In this document: positions 26,775-35,195 of the stretch, in pieces | Layout of the letters: each line of letters opens with the position of its first letter | Position numbering within the stretch: position 1 is the first letter of the stretch | Origin: Methanocatella intestini | GTDB lineage: Archaea; Methanobacteriota; Methanobacteria; Methanobacteriales; Methanobacteriaceae | Reading direction: 5' to 3' (one strand) | Assembly (NCBI RefSeq): GCF_002252585.1 | Contig: NZ_NQLD01000011.1 | DNA length: 64,000 nt | Made by a program: the position numbers and the translations under genes | Notes under the pieces: model-generated | Told to the model about the DNA's origin: nothing | Seen by the model: the letters and a program-made list of their open reading frames with translations, nothing else | Database searches by the model: none

Positions 26775-27296
26775 TTAGTCGTATAAACTGTTACCATCAC
26801 TGTCCATAGCTACTATAAGTGGTCCAAAATCTTTAACTTTTAAATTCCACATAGCTTCAGGCATTCCTAAATCCAGCCAGTCAACACTTTCAATTTCTTC
26901 AACTGCATCAACATAAAGTGCTGCGCATCCGCCAGTAGCTACAACATATAATGCATTGTTTTTAACTAAAGCTTTTCTTACTGTATCATCCATTCCTCCT
27001 TTACCTATTACTATTTTAGGACCCATATCAATAACATCACTTTGATAAGGATTCATTCTCATAGAAGTAGTCGGACCTACAGCTACCATTTTATATCCGT
27101 TTTCATCTTTGGATATAATTGGTCCTGCATGAAATATAGCTGCACCTTCAATATCCAATGGGGCACCCTGTTCTAAAATTCTTTTATGTGCTTGGTCTCT
27201 TGCAGTTATAATGTTTCCAGTTAATGTAATTACATCGCCAATTTTCAAATCAGTCAAATCTTCGTTTTTAACCGGCACTTTAATATTTTTTTCCAT
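26775..27296 (-). CDS. fumB: Fumarate hydratase (class I) beta subunit
   Basis: The 173-residue protein corresponds to the C-terminal half of class I, iron-sulfur fumarases, which in methanogens is split into two genes. It shows GPTTSMRMNPYQSDVIDM, GKGGMDDTVRKAL and VVATGGCAALYVDAVEEI, typical of the beta subunit. It converts fumarate and malate in the reductive TCA branch fed by PycAB. The alpha subunit with the cluster-binding cysteines is not in the window. A related L(+)-tartrate dehydratase beta chain is the main alternative. GGTG plus five bases precedes the ATG. Confidence 0.9.
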   Translation of the reverse strand: MEKNIKVPVKNEDLTDLKIGDVITLTGNIITARDQAHKRILEQGAPLDIEGAAIFHAGPIISKDENGYKMVAVGPTTSMRMNPYQSDVIDMGPKIVIGKGGMDDTVRKALVKNNALYVVATGGCAALYVDAVEEIESVDWLDLGMPEAMWNLKVKDFGPLIVAMDSDGNSLYD

Positions 27297-27428
27297 TTGG
27301 TCACCTTGTAAATTATTATAAATATATAAAATTTTTAGCTTTTATAAATTTAATGGGTAGACACCGATGCTCTTTTCAAAAACTTTTGTTGATTTAAAAT
27401 TTTTTGATAAAAATTAGTTTAAAATTTT

Positions 27429-27463
27429 TAATTCTGTTTAAAAACTTGAAATAAACAGAATTA
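27429..27463 (-). terminator. Perfect 12-bp inverted repeat after the ECF operon
   Basis: TAATTCTGTTTA (27429-27440) and TAAACAGAATTA (27452-27463) pair perfectly around an 11-base loop. It is about 20 bases past the ecfA stop on the transcribed strand, followed by an A/T-rich stretch with T-runs. It is the best candidate for the end of the transporter operon. The rest of 27297-27483 holds the fumB promoter (TATA-like TTTATATATTTATA near 27320) and no gene. Confidence 0.55.
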
Positions 27464-27483
27464 TTGGCGTATTATGTTTCAAA

Positions 27484-28941
27484 TCAATTTTTTAAGAAAA
27501 AATTTCCTAGTTTTTCTTCATTTATTTTATAATTATCAATAATTTTTCCGTCTTCCATATGCAAAACATGGGAACACACTTCCATTATTAATTCAAAATC
27601 ATGAGTAATGATAAATGAAGTAATGCCTAATTTTTGAAGATAAACTAAATTTTCACTAACTTTCATCATATTCTTCAAATCAAGCCCACTTGTCGGTTCA
27701 TCAAAAATCAGAAATTCCTTATCTGAAGCAATAGCTGATGCAATAGCAACTCTTTGTTTTTCACCGCCAGACAATGCCATAGGGTGCACTTCTTTTAGAT
27801 GAATCAGATTTAAGTTTGTTAATATTTCCTCAGCACGATCTGTATTTTCATCATCCATACTCAGCAATACTTCATCAAGTACACTTTCAGTGAATAATTG
27901 ATGATTAACATCCTGCATCACCATATATGTCTTTTTAAGCAAGTTTTTTCTTTTCAAATGATTATCTCCCCAAATAATTTCCCCTTTACAAGACTTTTTA
28001 AGTCCGCATAAGCAATTTGCAAAAGTAGATTTTCCAGCACCATTTTTTCCGATGACTGCAATTATTTCATTTTTTGGGATTTTAACTCCATCAATACTTA
28101 ATACCTGATTTTTACCATATTTAAAATTAAAATTTTTAAGTTCAATCATTTCATGATTATTTGAATAATACTCACTATGATTAACATCCAATTTTTTCAA
28201 ATTTATTTGTCTTAAACCGTAATCCCTATGGTCAATATGTCTGAACTGGTCAATAGACCATTCATTAGTAATTTGCCCTTTTTCCATGAATATAACTCTA
28301 TCAACAACATTACTTAAAAAGAACAGTTTATGTTCAGCTATAATAACCGTTTTTCCGGATTCTTTCCATTTCTTAATAATGTCCTCCAAATCCCAGCTAG
28401 ATTCCGAATCTAAATTTGATGAAGGTTCATCAAGAACAAATATGTCTGGGAAAACTGCAGATACTGATGCTCCTGCAATTTTTTGCTTTTCACCACCAGA
28501 TAATTTAAAAATATTTTTATCAAGAAGATGCTGTAATCTAAAGTCGTTTACAACATGCCTCAATCTATTTTTTATTTCATCAGTATTCATTGCAAGATTT
28601 TCGCACCCAAAAACTATTTCACTTGTTGTATCCACATTGAAGAATTGTGTTTTTGGGTTTTGAAAAACGGAACCTATGTATCTTGATATTTCATAAATTG
28701 GCATTTCGCTTATTAAATTACCATTCAAATATACATTTCCATGTCTTGTTCCCTCGAAAAAGTTGGGAATAATTCCGTTTATTATGCGTGTTAATGTTGT
28801 TTTTCCACAACCTGATTCACCACAAAGCAGAATGACTTCACCTTTTTCAATATTCTGATTAATATCTTCCAGATTACAGTTATCCTTACTGTTGTCATAT
28901 GAAAATGAAACATTATCTATTTTAAGCAATAAATACACCAC
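27484..28941 (-). CDS. ecfA: ECF transporter ATPase, two ABC domains fused
   Basis: This energizing subunit of an energy-coupling-factor importer has 485 residues in two complete ATPase halves. The first has Walker A GESGCGKTT and signature LSGGEKQKIAG. The second has GKNGAGKST and LSGGEKQRVAIA, with ILDEP/IFDEP-type Walker B. It is equivalent to EcfA1 plus EcfA2. It overlaps ecfT by 20 bases; the true start may be the TTG at 28929, which fits the GGTG spacing better than the GTG at 28941. It works with EcfT and the MptD-like S component upstream. Confidence 0.9.
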   Translation of the reverse strand: MVYLLLKIDNVSFSYDNSKDNCNLEDINQNIEKGEVILLCGESGCGKTTLTRIINGIIPNFFEGTRHGNVYLNGNLISEMPIYEISRYIGSVFQNPKTQFFNVDTTSEIVFGCENLAMNTDEIKNRLRHVVNDFRLQHLLDKNIFKLSGGEKQKIAGASVSAVFPDIFVLDEPSSNLDSESSWDLEDIIKKWKESGKTVIIAEHKLFFLSNVVDRVIFMEKGQITNEWSIDQFRHIDHRDYGLRQINLKKLDVNHSEYYSNNHEMIELKNFNFKYGKNQVLSIDGVKIPKNEIIAVIGKNGAGKSTFANCLCGLKKSCKGEIIWGDNHLKRKNLLKKTYMVMQDVNHQLFTESVLDEVLLSMDDENTDRAEEILTNLNLIHLKEVHPMALSGGEKQRVAIASAIASDKEFLIFDEPTSGLDLKNMMKVSENLVYLQKLGITSFIITHDFELIMEVCSHVLHMEDGKIIDNYKINEEKLGNFFLKN

Positions 28942-29641
28942 CTAAAAAATAATACACATAAACTCCTAAACCGATTAATGAAACCGCCAGTAATGCATAA
29001 TCTATTTTATTTAATTTAACTTCCATAAAATGAGTTCTGGCTTCAGGATTACTTAATCCCCTTGTTAAAGAAGCTGCAGATAGTTCATCTGCTGTTTTAA
29101 TAGCACTGACCAGAATAGGAATCATATAAAATTCCACCAGTTTTAAAGGATTTTTCAATGATTTAACATTCAAACCAAAGCCTCTCATTTTCATTGCATT
29201 AGTTATTGATTTAATTTCTTCATAAACTGACGGAATATACCTAAAGATAACTGAAAGCGGAATAGTAACCTCTTTCGGAATATTGCTTTTTTCCATGGAA
29301 GCTATAAATTCACTTACTTTTGTTGTTGTGACTGTATAATATCCCATCATCAAAATAGGCAACATTCTAGTAGTTGTATAACTAAACATTATCATCAATA
29401 TTGCAATTATGCCTGTTGCAGTTGGAAGAAGATAAATCTGAATATATTTTGCAACAATATAAATTAAAATATAACTTAAAGCAAGCTTCATACGATTCGA
29501 AAAAAATAAACAAATAAAGGGAATTAAAACTAAAATTCCACTAATGTATAATGGCACTTCATTAAAAACCATGAAACTTATCAAAATCAAAATTATAATT
29601 TTAGTTCTTGGATCCAATTTAAAATTTAGTTTTAATCCCAT
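28922..29641 (-). CDS. ecfT: ECF transporter transmembrane subunit EcfT
   Basis: The 239-residue membrane scaffold has about five to six membrane helices. The cytoplasmic coupling helices carry the family's Ala-Arg-Gly-type motifs (AMKMRGFGLN and SLTRGLSNPEARTH), which touch the ATPase halves. GGTG plus five bases precedes the start. It lies between the S component and the ATPase in one operon. Confidence 0.92.
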   Translation of the reverse strand: MGLKLNFKLDPRTKIIILILISFMVFNEVPLYISGILVLIPFICLFFSNRMKLALSYILIYIVAKYIQIYLLPTATGIIAILMIMFSYTTTRMLPILMMGYYTVTTTKVSEFIASMEKSNIPKEVTIPLSVIFRYIPSVYEEIKSITNAMKMRGFGLNVKSLKNPLKLVEFYMIPILVSAIKTADELSAASLTRGLSNPEARTHFMEVKLNKIDYALLAVSLIGLGVYVYYFLGGVFIA

Positions 29642-29650
29642 AATATCACC

Positions 29651-30232
29651 TTAGGCCACACCAGCTTTTTCAAAATGTTTTTTCAAAACAATTTTTCCAA
29701 TATATGCACTGAATAAAGCGACAACAAATGTTGCAATTATCAAAATAATCAGCATTTCATTTGTTAAAAACGGTAAAATTACATTTACATAGTCAGTTCC
29801 CATTGATGCACGAATTGACTCAACAAAATAATCTCTTAAAATGTAAAACGGCAGCATATTACCAAATATTCCTAATGAGAAAAATCCATAACTGATAATT
29901 GAATTTTTAATAGAAGAATAATCTCCAATTTTTAAAACTACATCCGCCATCAATCCACAAAGTGTATAGACTACAATTGGAATCCATGTGTGACCGCTTA
30001 AAAACATTACAATTCCCAAAACCAAACCCAACAATGAAGTCATTCCAAATTTATCAACTCTTGTTAAAAACAGCATATATGGAATTCCTGCAATTAACGC
30101 TACAATGACCGGCAATGCAATCATCAGTATTGGGATATAACCCAGCATTCCAAAAATAAAAATTGAAACTGTCAATATCACTGCAAAAATACCTACAGTG
30201 ATTAAATCTTTTACATTTAACATTTTACTCAT
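29651..30232 (-). CDS. ECF substrate-specificity component, MptD/Trep_Strep family
   Basis: The 193-residue, highly hydrophobic protein has six predicted membrane helices and resembles the MptD (Trep_Strep) family of S components. It would bind the substrate and topple in the membrane when docked to EcfT. The substrate is unknown. In bacteria these S components often sit beside paired ABC exporter-like genes and an AraC regulator, exactly as here, and some such loci handle metallophores. That link is inference. Confidence 0.82.
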   Translation of the reverse strand: MSKMLNVKDLITVGIFAVILTVSIFIFGMLGYIPILMIALPVIVALIAGIPYMLFLTRVDKFGMTSLLGLVLGIVMFLSGHTWIPIVVYTLCGLMADVVLKIGDYSSIKNSIISYGFFSLGIFGNMLPFYILRDYFVESIRASMGTDYVNVILPFLTNEMLIILIIATFVVALFSAYIGKIVLKKHFEKAGVA

Positions 30233-30282
30233 TAATATTACCTCCTATTTTATATTATACTAATGAAAATAATTCGGAGAAC

Positions 30283-32031
30283 CTAAATTTGCCATTCTCC
30301 ACTTAAGTTCTGTAAATCAACCATCTTTTTAAACAAACCATCACCTGCAATTAGTTTTTCAGGCTTTCCCTGCTCCACAATTTTGCCGCCATCTAAAACG
30401 ACAATTTTATTAGCATTGGCTATTGTTCTCATCCTATGGGCAATGATGATGACTGTTTTGTTTTTAATCAATTCAGACAATGCCTTTTGGATTTTAGATT
30501 CATTTTCAACATCTAAAAATGAAGTTGCTTCATCCAATAAAATTACATTTGCATCTTTTAGAAGTGCCCTTGCAATTGAAATTCTTTGTCTTTGACCGCC
30601 TGAGAGCAACTCACCGTTTTCACCAATTACAGTATCATATCCATTTGGAAGTTTAAAGACAAACTCTTCACATTCTGCAAGACGGGCTGCTTCAATCACT
30701 TCTTCATCAGTTGCATCTTTTCTTCCAACACGAATATTTTCCAAAATTGAATTGTTGAACAATATTACATCCTGAAAAACAATTGAAAAGTTTTCCAGAA
30801 GCTTTTCTGAGTCCAATTTGGATAAATCCTGACCTCCAAGTGATACTGTACCTGATACAGGATCCCAAAATCTTGCTGCAAGCTTTGAAACTGTACTTTT
30901 ACCTCCGCCGGAAGGTCCTACAAGAGCTGTAACTTCACCCTGCTTTGCAGTAAATGAAATATCAGTTAAAACATCCTTCAAATCATCGTAATTGAAACTG
31001 ACATTTTCAAATTCGACATCATAACCGTCCAAAGAATAATCATCCAAACCCCCTTCAACTACAAGACTTTCAATTTCCTGAGCCCTTGTGATTTTATTGT
31101 CCATCATAAATATTTCTGCCAAAAACATCAATCCGTTTTCCAGTGGAGAATAAACTGATGCAGAAGCTATCAAGAATATTAAAAAGGTAAAAATTGATAT
31201 TTGAGAATTTATTATTAAATATGAACCTAAAATGATTACAGATACAATTCCTAAATTTAATACAACTTTTCCAACTATTACTCCTGAAGCGGCCATTAAT
31301 TCAGCATTAATTCTTGATTTTTCAATTGTTGAAGTTAAACTGCCAATTTTTTCATAATATTCATCTTCACAATTGTAGGATTTCAAATCCTCAATTGATT
31401 CAATACATTCCTGCACTGCATCTCCACAATTAAGCAAATCAGCCATTACCCTATTTCCACCAGTATAAATAAGTCTTTTGGAAATAAATAAGATTATGAA
31501 TGCAACAGGAACTACCCATAAAAGCGCAATAGCCAATCTCCAGTCAAATAGGAACATCCCCACTGAAACAATACATAGTGAAATGATTGAACCCAGCAAT
31601 TGCGGAACCGCATGTGAGAAAACATGCTCCAAATCAGTACAATCATTCATTATTGTTGCAGTCAAATCAGCCAAATCCCTATTTTCAAAAAAGGATAATG
31701 GAAGTTTCCTTAAATTCTCACCAAGGTTGATTCTTCTGTTTCCACTTTCAACATATGTTGTATTGAATACAAAGTGATACTGCTTCCATGCAAAGGCAAA
31801 AATAATTCCTAAAACAATCAGTATCAATAAAATAAATATTCCAAGATTTGGATCAATTATTTCACCCCCTGTTAATTGCTCCACCCACAGATAAATAAGT
31901 AATGCATATAAAGAAACGGGAAACATAAATGATATATTCAAAAGTGCAGTATAGAAAATTCCTTTAATCAAATTGTCGGAACCCTCTTTTGTAAGTCCAA
32001 ATCTTTTAGTAAAAAACTCAGATAACATCAT
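30283..32031 (-). CDS. ABC transporter half-subunit (permease-ATPase fusion), second of a pair
   Basis: The 582-residue protein has six membrane helices in an N-terminal exporter-type domain and a C-terminal ATPase (Walker A VGPSGGGKST, signature LSGGQRQRISIARAL, Walker B ILLDEAT). Its start overlaps the stop of the 32028 gene, so the two probably form a heterodimer. The pair resembles bacterial IrtA/IrtB or YbtP/YbtQ, exporter-folded proteins that import siderophores. Direction of transport cannot be read from sequence alone. Confidence 0.88.
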   Translation of the reverse strand: MMLSEFFTKRFGLTKEGSDNLIKGIFYTALLNISFMFPVSLYALLIYLWVEQLTGGEIIDPNLGIFILLILIVLGIIFAFAWKQYHFVFNTTYVESGNRRINLGENLRKLPLSFFENRDLADLTATIMNDCTDLEHVFSHAVPQLLGSIISLCIVSVGMFLFDWRLAIALLWVVPVAFIILFISKRLIYTGGNRVMADLLNCGDAVQECIESIEDLKSYNCEDEYYEKIGSLTSTIEKSRINAELMAASGVIVGKVVLNLGIVSVIILGSYLIINSQISIFTFLIFLIASASVYSPLENGLMFLAEIFMMDNKITRAQEIESLVVEGGLDDYSLDGYDVEFENVSFNYDDLKDVLTDISFTAKQGEVTALVGPSGGGKSTVSKLAARFWDPVSGTVSLGGQDLSKLDSEKLLENFSIVFQDVILFNNSILENIRVGRKDATDEEVIEAARLAECEEFVFKLPNGYDTVIGENGELLSGGQRQRISIARALLKDANVILLDEATSFLDVENESKIQKALSELIKNKTVIIIAHRMRTIANANKIVVLDGGKIVEQGKPEKLIAGDGLFKKMVDLQNLSGEWQI

Positions 32032-33818
32032 ATCACCTCACTTTTAACTTTCCACTGAATTGATTGGTTAAATTCAACCCACATTCTAGAGTAAATGCCT
32101 TCACTATCAACCAGTGTATGGTGGTTGCCCTCTTCAACAATTCTTCCATTTTCAACCACATAAATTTTGTCTACACTTTTAACTGAAGACAATCTGTGTG
32201 CAATCATAATGACTGTTTTGTCTTTAGTAATTTCTGAAATTGCTTTTTGAATCAGGTATTCATTTTCTGGGTCTGCAAGTGCAGTTGCCTCATCCAAAAT
32301 AATTATTGGAGCATCCTTAAGAACCGCTCTTGCAAGTGCAATCCTTTGCTGTTGACCTCCTGAAAGATATGTTCCTTCACTTCCTATTACAGTATCTATT
32401 CCATCTGGAAGCTCATCAATAATATCGTCACATTGGGTTAAGCTCAATGCTTTTTTAACATCCTCTCTTGATGCGCCCTTACGACCAATTGCGACATTAT
32501 TATAAATTGAATCTTTAAATAATGTTGTATTCTGGAATACGAAAGAAATATTTTTCATCAATTCCTTTGTTGAAATATCTCTTACATCAACATCCCCAAC
32601 TTTAATTGAACCCTTATTAACATCCCAAAATCTTGGAATTAATGATGCAATTGTGGTTTTGCCCCCTCCAGAAGGGCCAACTAATGCAACAGTTTCATTT
32701 TCATTAATTTTTAAATTCACATCATTTAAAATATGTTCATCACCATCAACATTTTCATAATCAAAATAAACCCCTTCAAACTCTATTGAATGATTTTTAG
32801 GTTTTTGAGGATTTATTGGGTCAACTAAAGGGCATTCATTTAGAATAGCCTCTATACTGTCTAAAGCACAACTTGCCAACATCCAATCCTGTGAAACTGT
32901 CATTATTTTCATCATCATTACAGCGCAGATTGGTGTGAAAATAATGTAAAACATGAAGTTTGCAAAGAATTTTACATCTACAACTGATCCTGCAAGTAGT
33001 ATTCCTGCAGGAATTAACAATGCAAAAAATCCGTTGATGGATACTGTAAATGCCGTCATCGGAATGTGAGTTGACATAGAATATTCTGCCGAAAATTTTC
33101 CGTAGTTTTTAATGGCATTGATAAAGTTTTTAAATGAGTAAATACTTTGTTGAAATGCTTTTGTAACTGGAATTCCTCTTACATATTCTACTGCTTCCCC
33201 GTTCATTTCCTCCAAATATTTCTCGTATTTTTCCATACTATTTCTGGATTCTTTTGAAAACATAGGATACATAAATACAAAACACAATATGATTGGAATC
33301 AAACAGATTAACCCTAAAAGCCAATCAAAACTAAATAACAAAATTAAAAATACTATTGGAGTTACGATAGCTCCTGTTAAATCAAACAATTGATGGGCAA
33401 GGAATACTTCAGTTTTTGCAGTACTGTAATCAATTATCTTTCTAAGACCTCCACTTGTATGGTTTGAAAAATAACCTAAAGGTAGCTTAAGTAAATGGTT
33501 TATAGCTGCATCTTTCATGTTTTTCTCATTTTTAAATGCAGACAAGTGCGTACCCATCAGACCAAAAAAGTTTAAAATTATCCCCAGTATTGCAAATGTA
33601 AATGCATTTATCGCATAAACATCCAATTTTTGGGCTTTTGTAAAATCAGGGGCAACCGCCAATAGGGCATTGACCACATCCCATATATAAATAAACGGAA
33701 CCAATAAACATATTGCACTTAAAGCTGATAAAAACATACCTATAATTGTCAAATATTTATAATTACCCGAGTAATTCAATAATCTAATAAATTTATTTTT
33801 ATTTTGAGTTTCTGGCAT
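32028..33818 (-). CDS. ABC transporter half-subunit (permease-ATPase fusion), first of a pair
   Basis: The start is taken as the ATG at 33818 (MPETQNKNKF), preceded by GAGGCGAT; an upstream in-frame start at 33881 lacks a good site. The 596-residue protein has a six-helix membrane domain and an ATPase with VGPSGGGKTT, LSGGQQQRIALARAVL and LDEATALADPENE. The ADPENE D-loop is frequent in the IrtAB/YbtPQ-like subgroup. It is the first gene of a five-gene operon (two exporters, S component, EcfT, EcfA) and is downstream of the araC gene. Confidence 0.88.
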   Translation of the reverse strand: MPETQNKNKFIRLLNYSGNYKYLTIIGMFLSALSAICLLVPFIYIWDVVNALLAVAPDFTKAQKLDVYAINAFTFAILGIILNFFGLMGTHLSAFKNEKNMKDAAINHLLKLPLGYFSNHTSGGLRKIIDYSTAKTEVFLAHQLFDLTGAIVTPIVFLILLFSFDWLLGLICLIPIILCFVFMYPMFSKESRNSMEKYEKYLEEMNGEAVEYVRGIPVTKAFQQSIYSFKNFINAIKNYGKFSAEYSMSTHIPMTAFTVSINGFFALLIPAGILLAGSVVDVKFFANFMFYIIFTPICAVMMMKIMTVSQDWMLASCALDSIEAILNECPLVDPINPQKPKNHSIEFEGVYFDYENVDGDEHILNDVNLKINENETVALVGPSGGGKTTIASLIPRFWDVNKGSIKVGDVDVRDISTKELMKNISFVFQNTTLFKDSIYNNVAIGRKGASREDVKKALSLTQCDDIIDELPDGIDTVIGSEGTYLSGGQQQRIALARAVLKDAPIIILDEATALADPENEYLIQKAISEITKDKTVIMIAHRLSSVKSVDKIYVVENGRIVEEGNHHTLVDSEGIYSRMWVEFNQSIQWKVKSEVI

Positions 33819-33983
33819 TGTTATCGCCTCAAATAATAATTTAGGTTTACCTAAAAATTTAAAATTAATCTGAAAGGACAAAACACTAAAAATATTCTAA
33901 AAAAACAATTAAGAAATAATTTAATGTATTTTAATTAAAAATAACTAGATAACCTAATATTTACTATAAAGTATTATTTAATT

Positions 33984-34036
33984 AAATATATAAATATTTT
34001 TGAACTAAAAAGACAATAAATATACCAAAAAGACAA
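33984..34036 (-). promoter_or_regulatory. Promoter with 20-base-period direct repeat (candidate AraC operator)
   Basis: A TATA box (ATTTATATATTT on the minus strand, 33984-33995) lies ahead of the transporter operon. Immediately upstream of it, the word AAAAAGACAA occurs twice, at 34007-34016 and 34027-34036, exactly 20 bases apart. Direct repeats about two helical turns apart just outside the core promoter are what AraC-type activators usually bind, and the araC gene is adjacent. The function is inferred. Confidence 0.55.
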
Positions 34037-34039
34037 AAT

Positions 34040-35029
34040 CTATTTTTTATACTCTGACGGAGTGCAACCCATATATTCTTTAAATGCCTGAGTGAATTTC
34101 GAAGGTGATGAATAACCTACCATTTTTGATATTTCAGAAATTGTATATGAACCCTCTTCGATTAGTTTGCAGGCATATCCCAGTTTATATTCCTTTCTCC
34201 ATTTAAAAATAGGTTTGCCGTGAACTTTTTTAAAACAATTTTTTAAAGTTGTTTTGCTGATGCCATAATTATCTGCAAGTTCATCTATAGTAATTTTACT
34301 TTCCAGATCATTAATCAGCTCATTTTTTACATCATCAACAATTTTAACCTGCTGTTTGGTAAGGGAAATATTTTCATGAACATCAAAGTTTGTAATCGAA
34401 AAGAACAATAACAATTCAAGACATTTTAATTTAAAATAAGATAATTTAATTCTATTGTCAACATGGTACAATTCACCGATAACATGGTCAATTTTATTAT
34501 TTGAACGAAGCAATACATATCCATGAGATTTTTTCAGAATTTCATAAAATTCAATCAAGTCAAAATCAGAAATATACTGCTTAACATAATCATTAGCCAT
34601 ATCAACATCAATGAAAATCTCCAAACCATTATAAAATTCTAATGGGAAGTCAGAACATGTTTTTGTCATATCATAAACATTAATGCACAAATCTCCTTTT
34701 CCAAAATAAATTATTTCATTATCACCAACACTATAAGCATATCTACCGTCCAAACAATGATTTATCATGAGCAATCTTGAAGAAATTTTTTCTTCAACAT
34801 ATATTTTTTCATGATTTTGCAAATTAATGTCAATAAATGCTAAGACGATTCCTGGAAATAATGAATATGTTTCAAACTGCCCATATTCACCCAAATCAAT
34901 GATTTTTTTATAGTCGTCTCCAGTTATAGAAAAGTCAGTGACAAACACATCACCAAATAATTCAAAAAGATTTTCATTCATGCCTTTAATTATATCTGCC
35001 CTGATATAAAACATTTCAACATACACCAC
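34040..35029 (-). CDS. AraC-family transcriptional regulator
   Basis: The 329-residue protein ends in a double helix-turn-helix AraC domain at about residues 225-328. Both family hallmarks are visible: ITIDELADNYGISKTTLKNCFKKVHG and ISKMVGYSSPSKFTQAFKEYMGCTPSEYKK. The N-terminal 220 residues are an unassigned sensing domain. AraC regulators are abundant in bacteria and rare in archaea, so this gene is likely of bacterial origin. The start could be the GTG at 35029 or the ATG at 35014. It probably activates the adjacent transporter operon, sensing its substrate. Confidence 0.9.
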   Translation of the reverse strand: MVYVEMFYIRADIIKGMNENLFELFGDVFVTDFSITGDDYKKIIDLGEYGQFETYSLFPGIVLAFIDINLQNHEKIYVEEKISSRLLMINHCLDGRYAYSVGDNEIIYFGKGDLCINVYDMTKTCSDFPLEFYNGLEIFIDVDMANDYVKQYISDFDLIEFYEILKKSHGYVLLRSNNKIDHVIGELYHVDNRIKLSYFKLKCLELLLFFSITNFDVHENISLTKQQVKIVDDVKNELINDLESKITIDELADNYGISKTTLKNCFKKVHGKPIFKWRKEYKLGYACKLIEEGSYTISEISKMVGYSSPSKFTQAFKEYMGCTPSEYKK

Positions 35030-35195
35030 ATTAACTAATCAATGTTAAATTTAATATACTGCCGTAACAAAATTTTAATTAAATAAAGTATGCTCTGGTC
35101 GATTAGTAAAATGTTTTCTATTTTGACAAATTTAATATATTTGTTAGGACCAACTTTTATATGAGTATAAAACAAAAAAAATAGGATAAATTACC

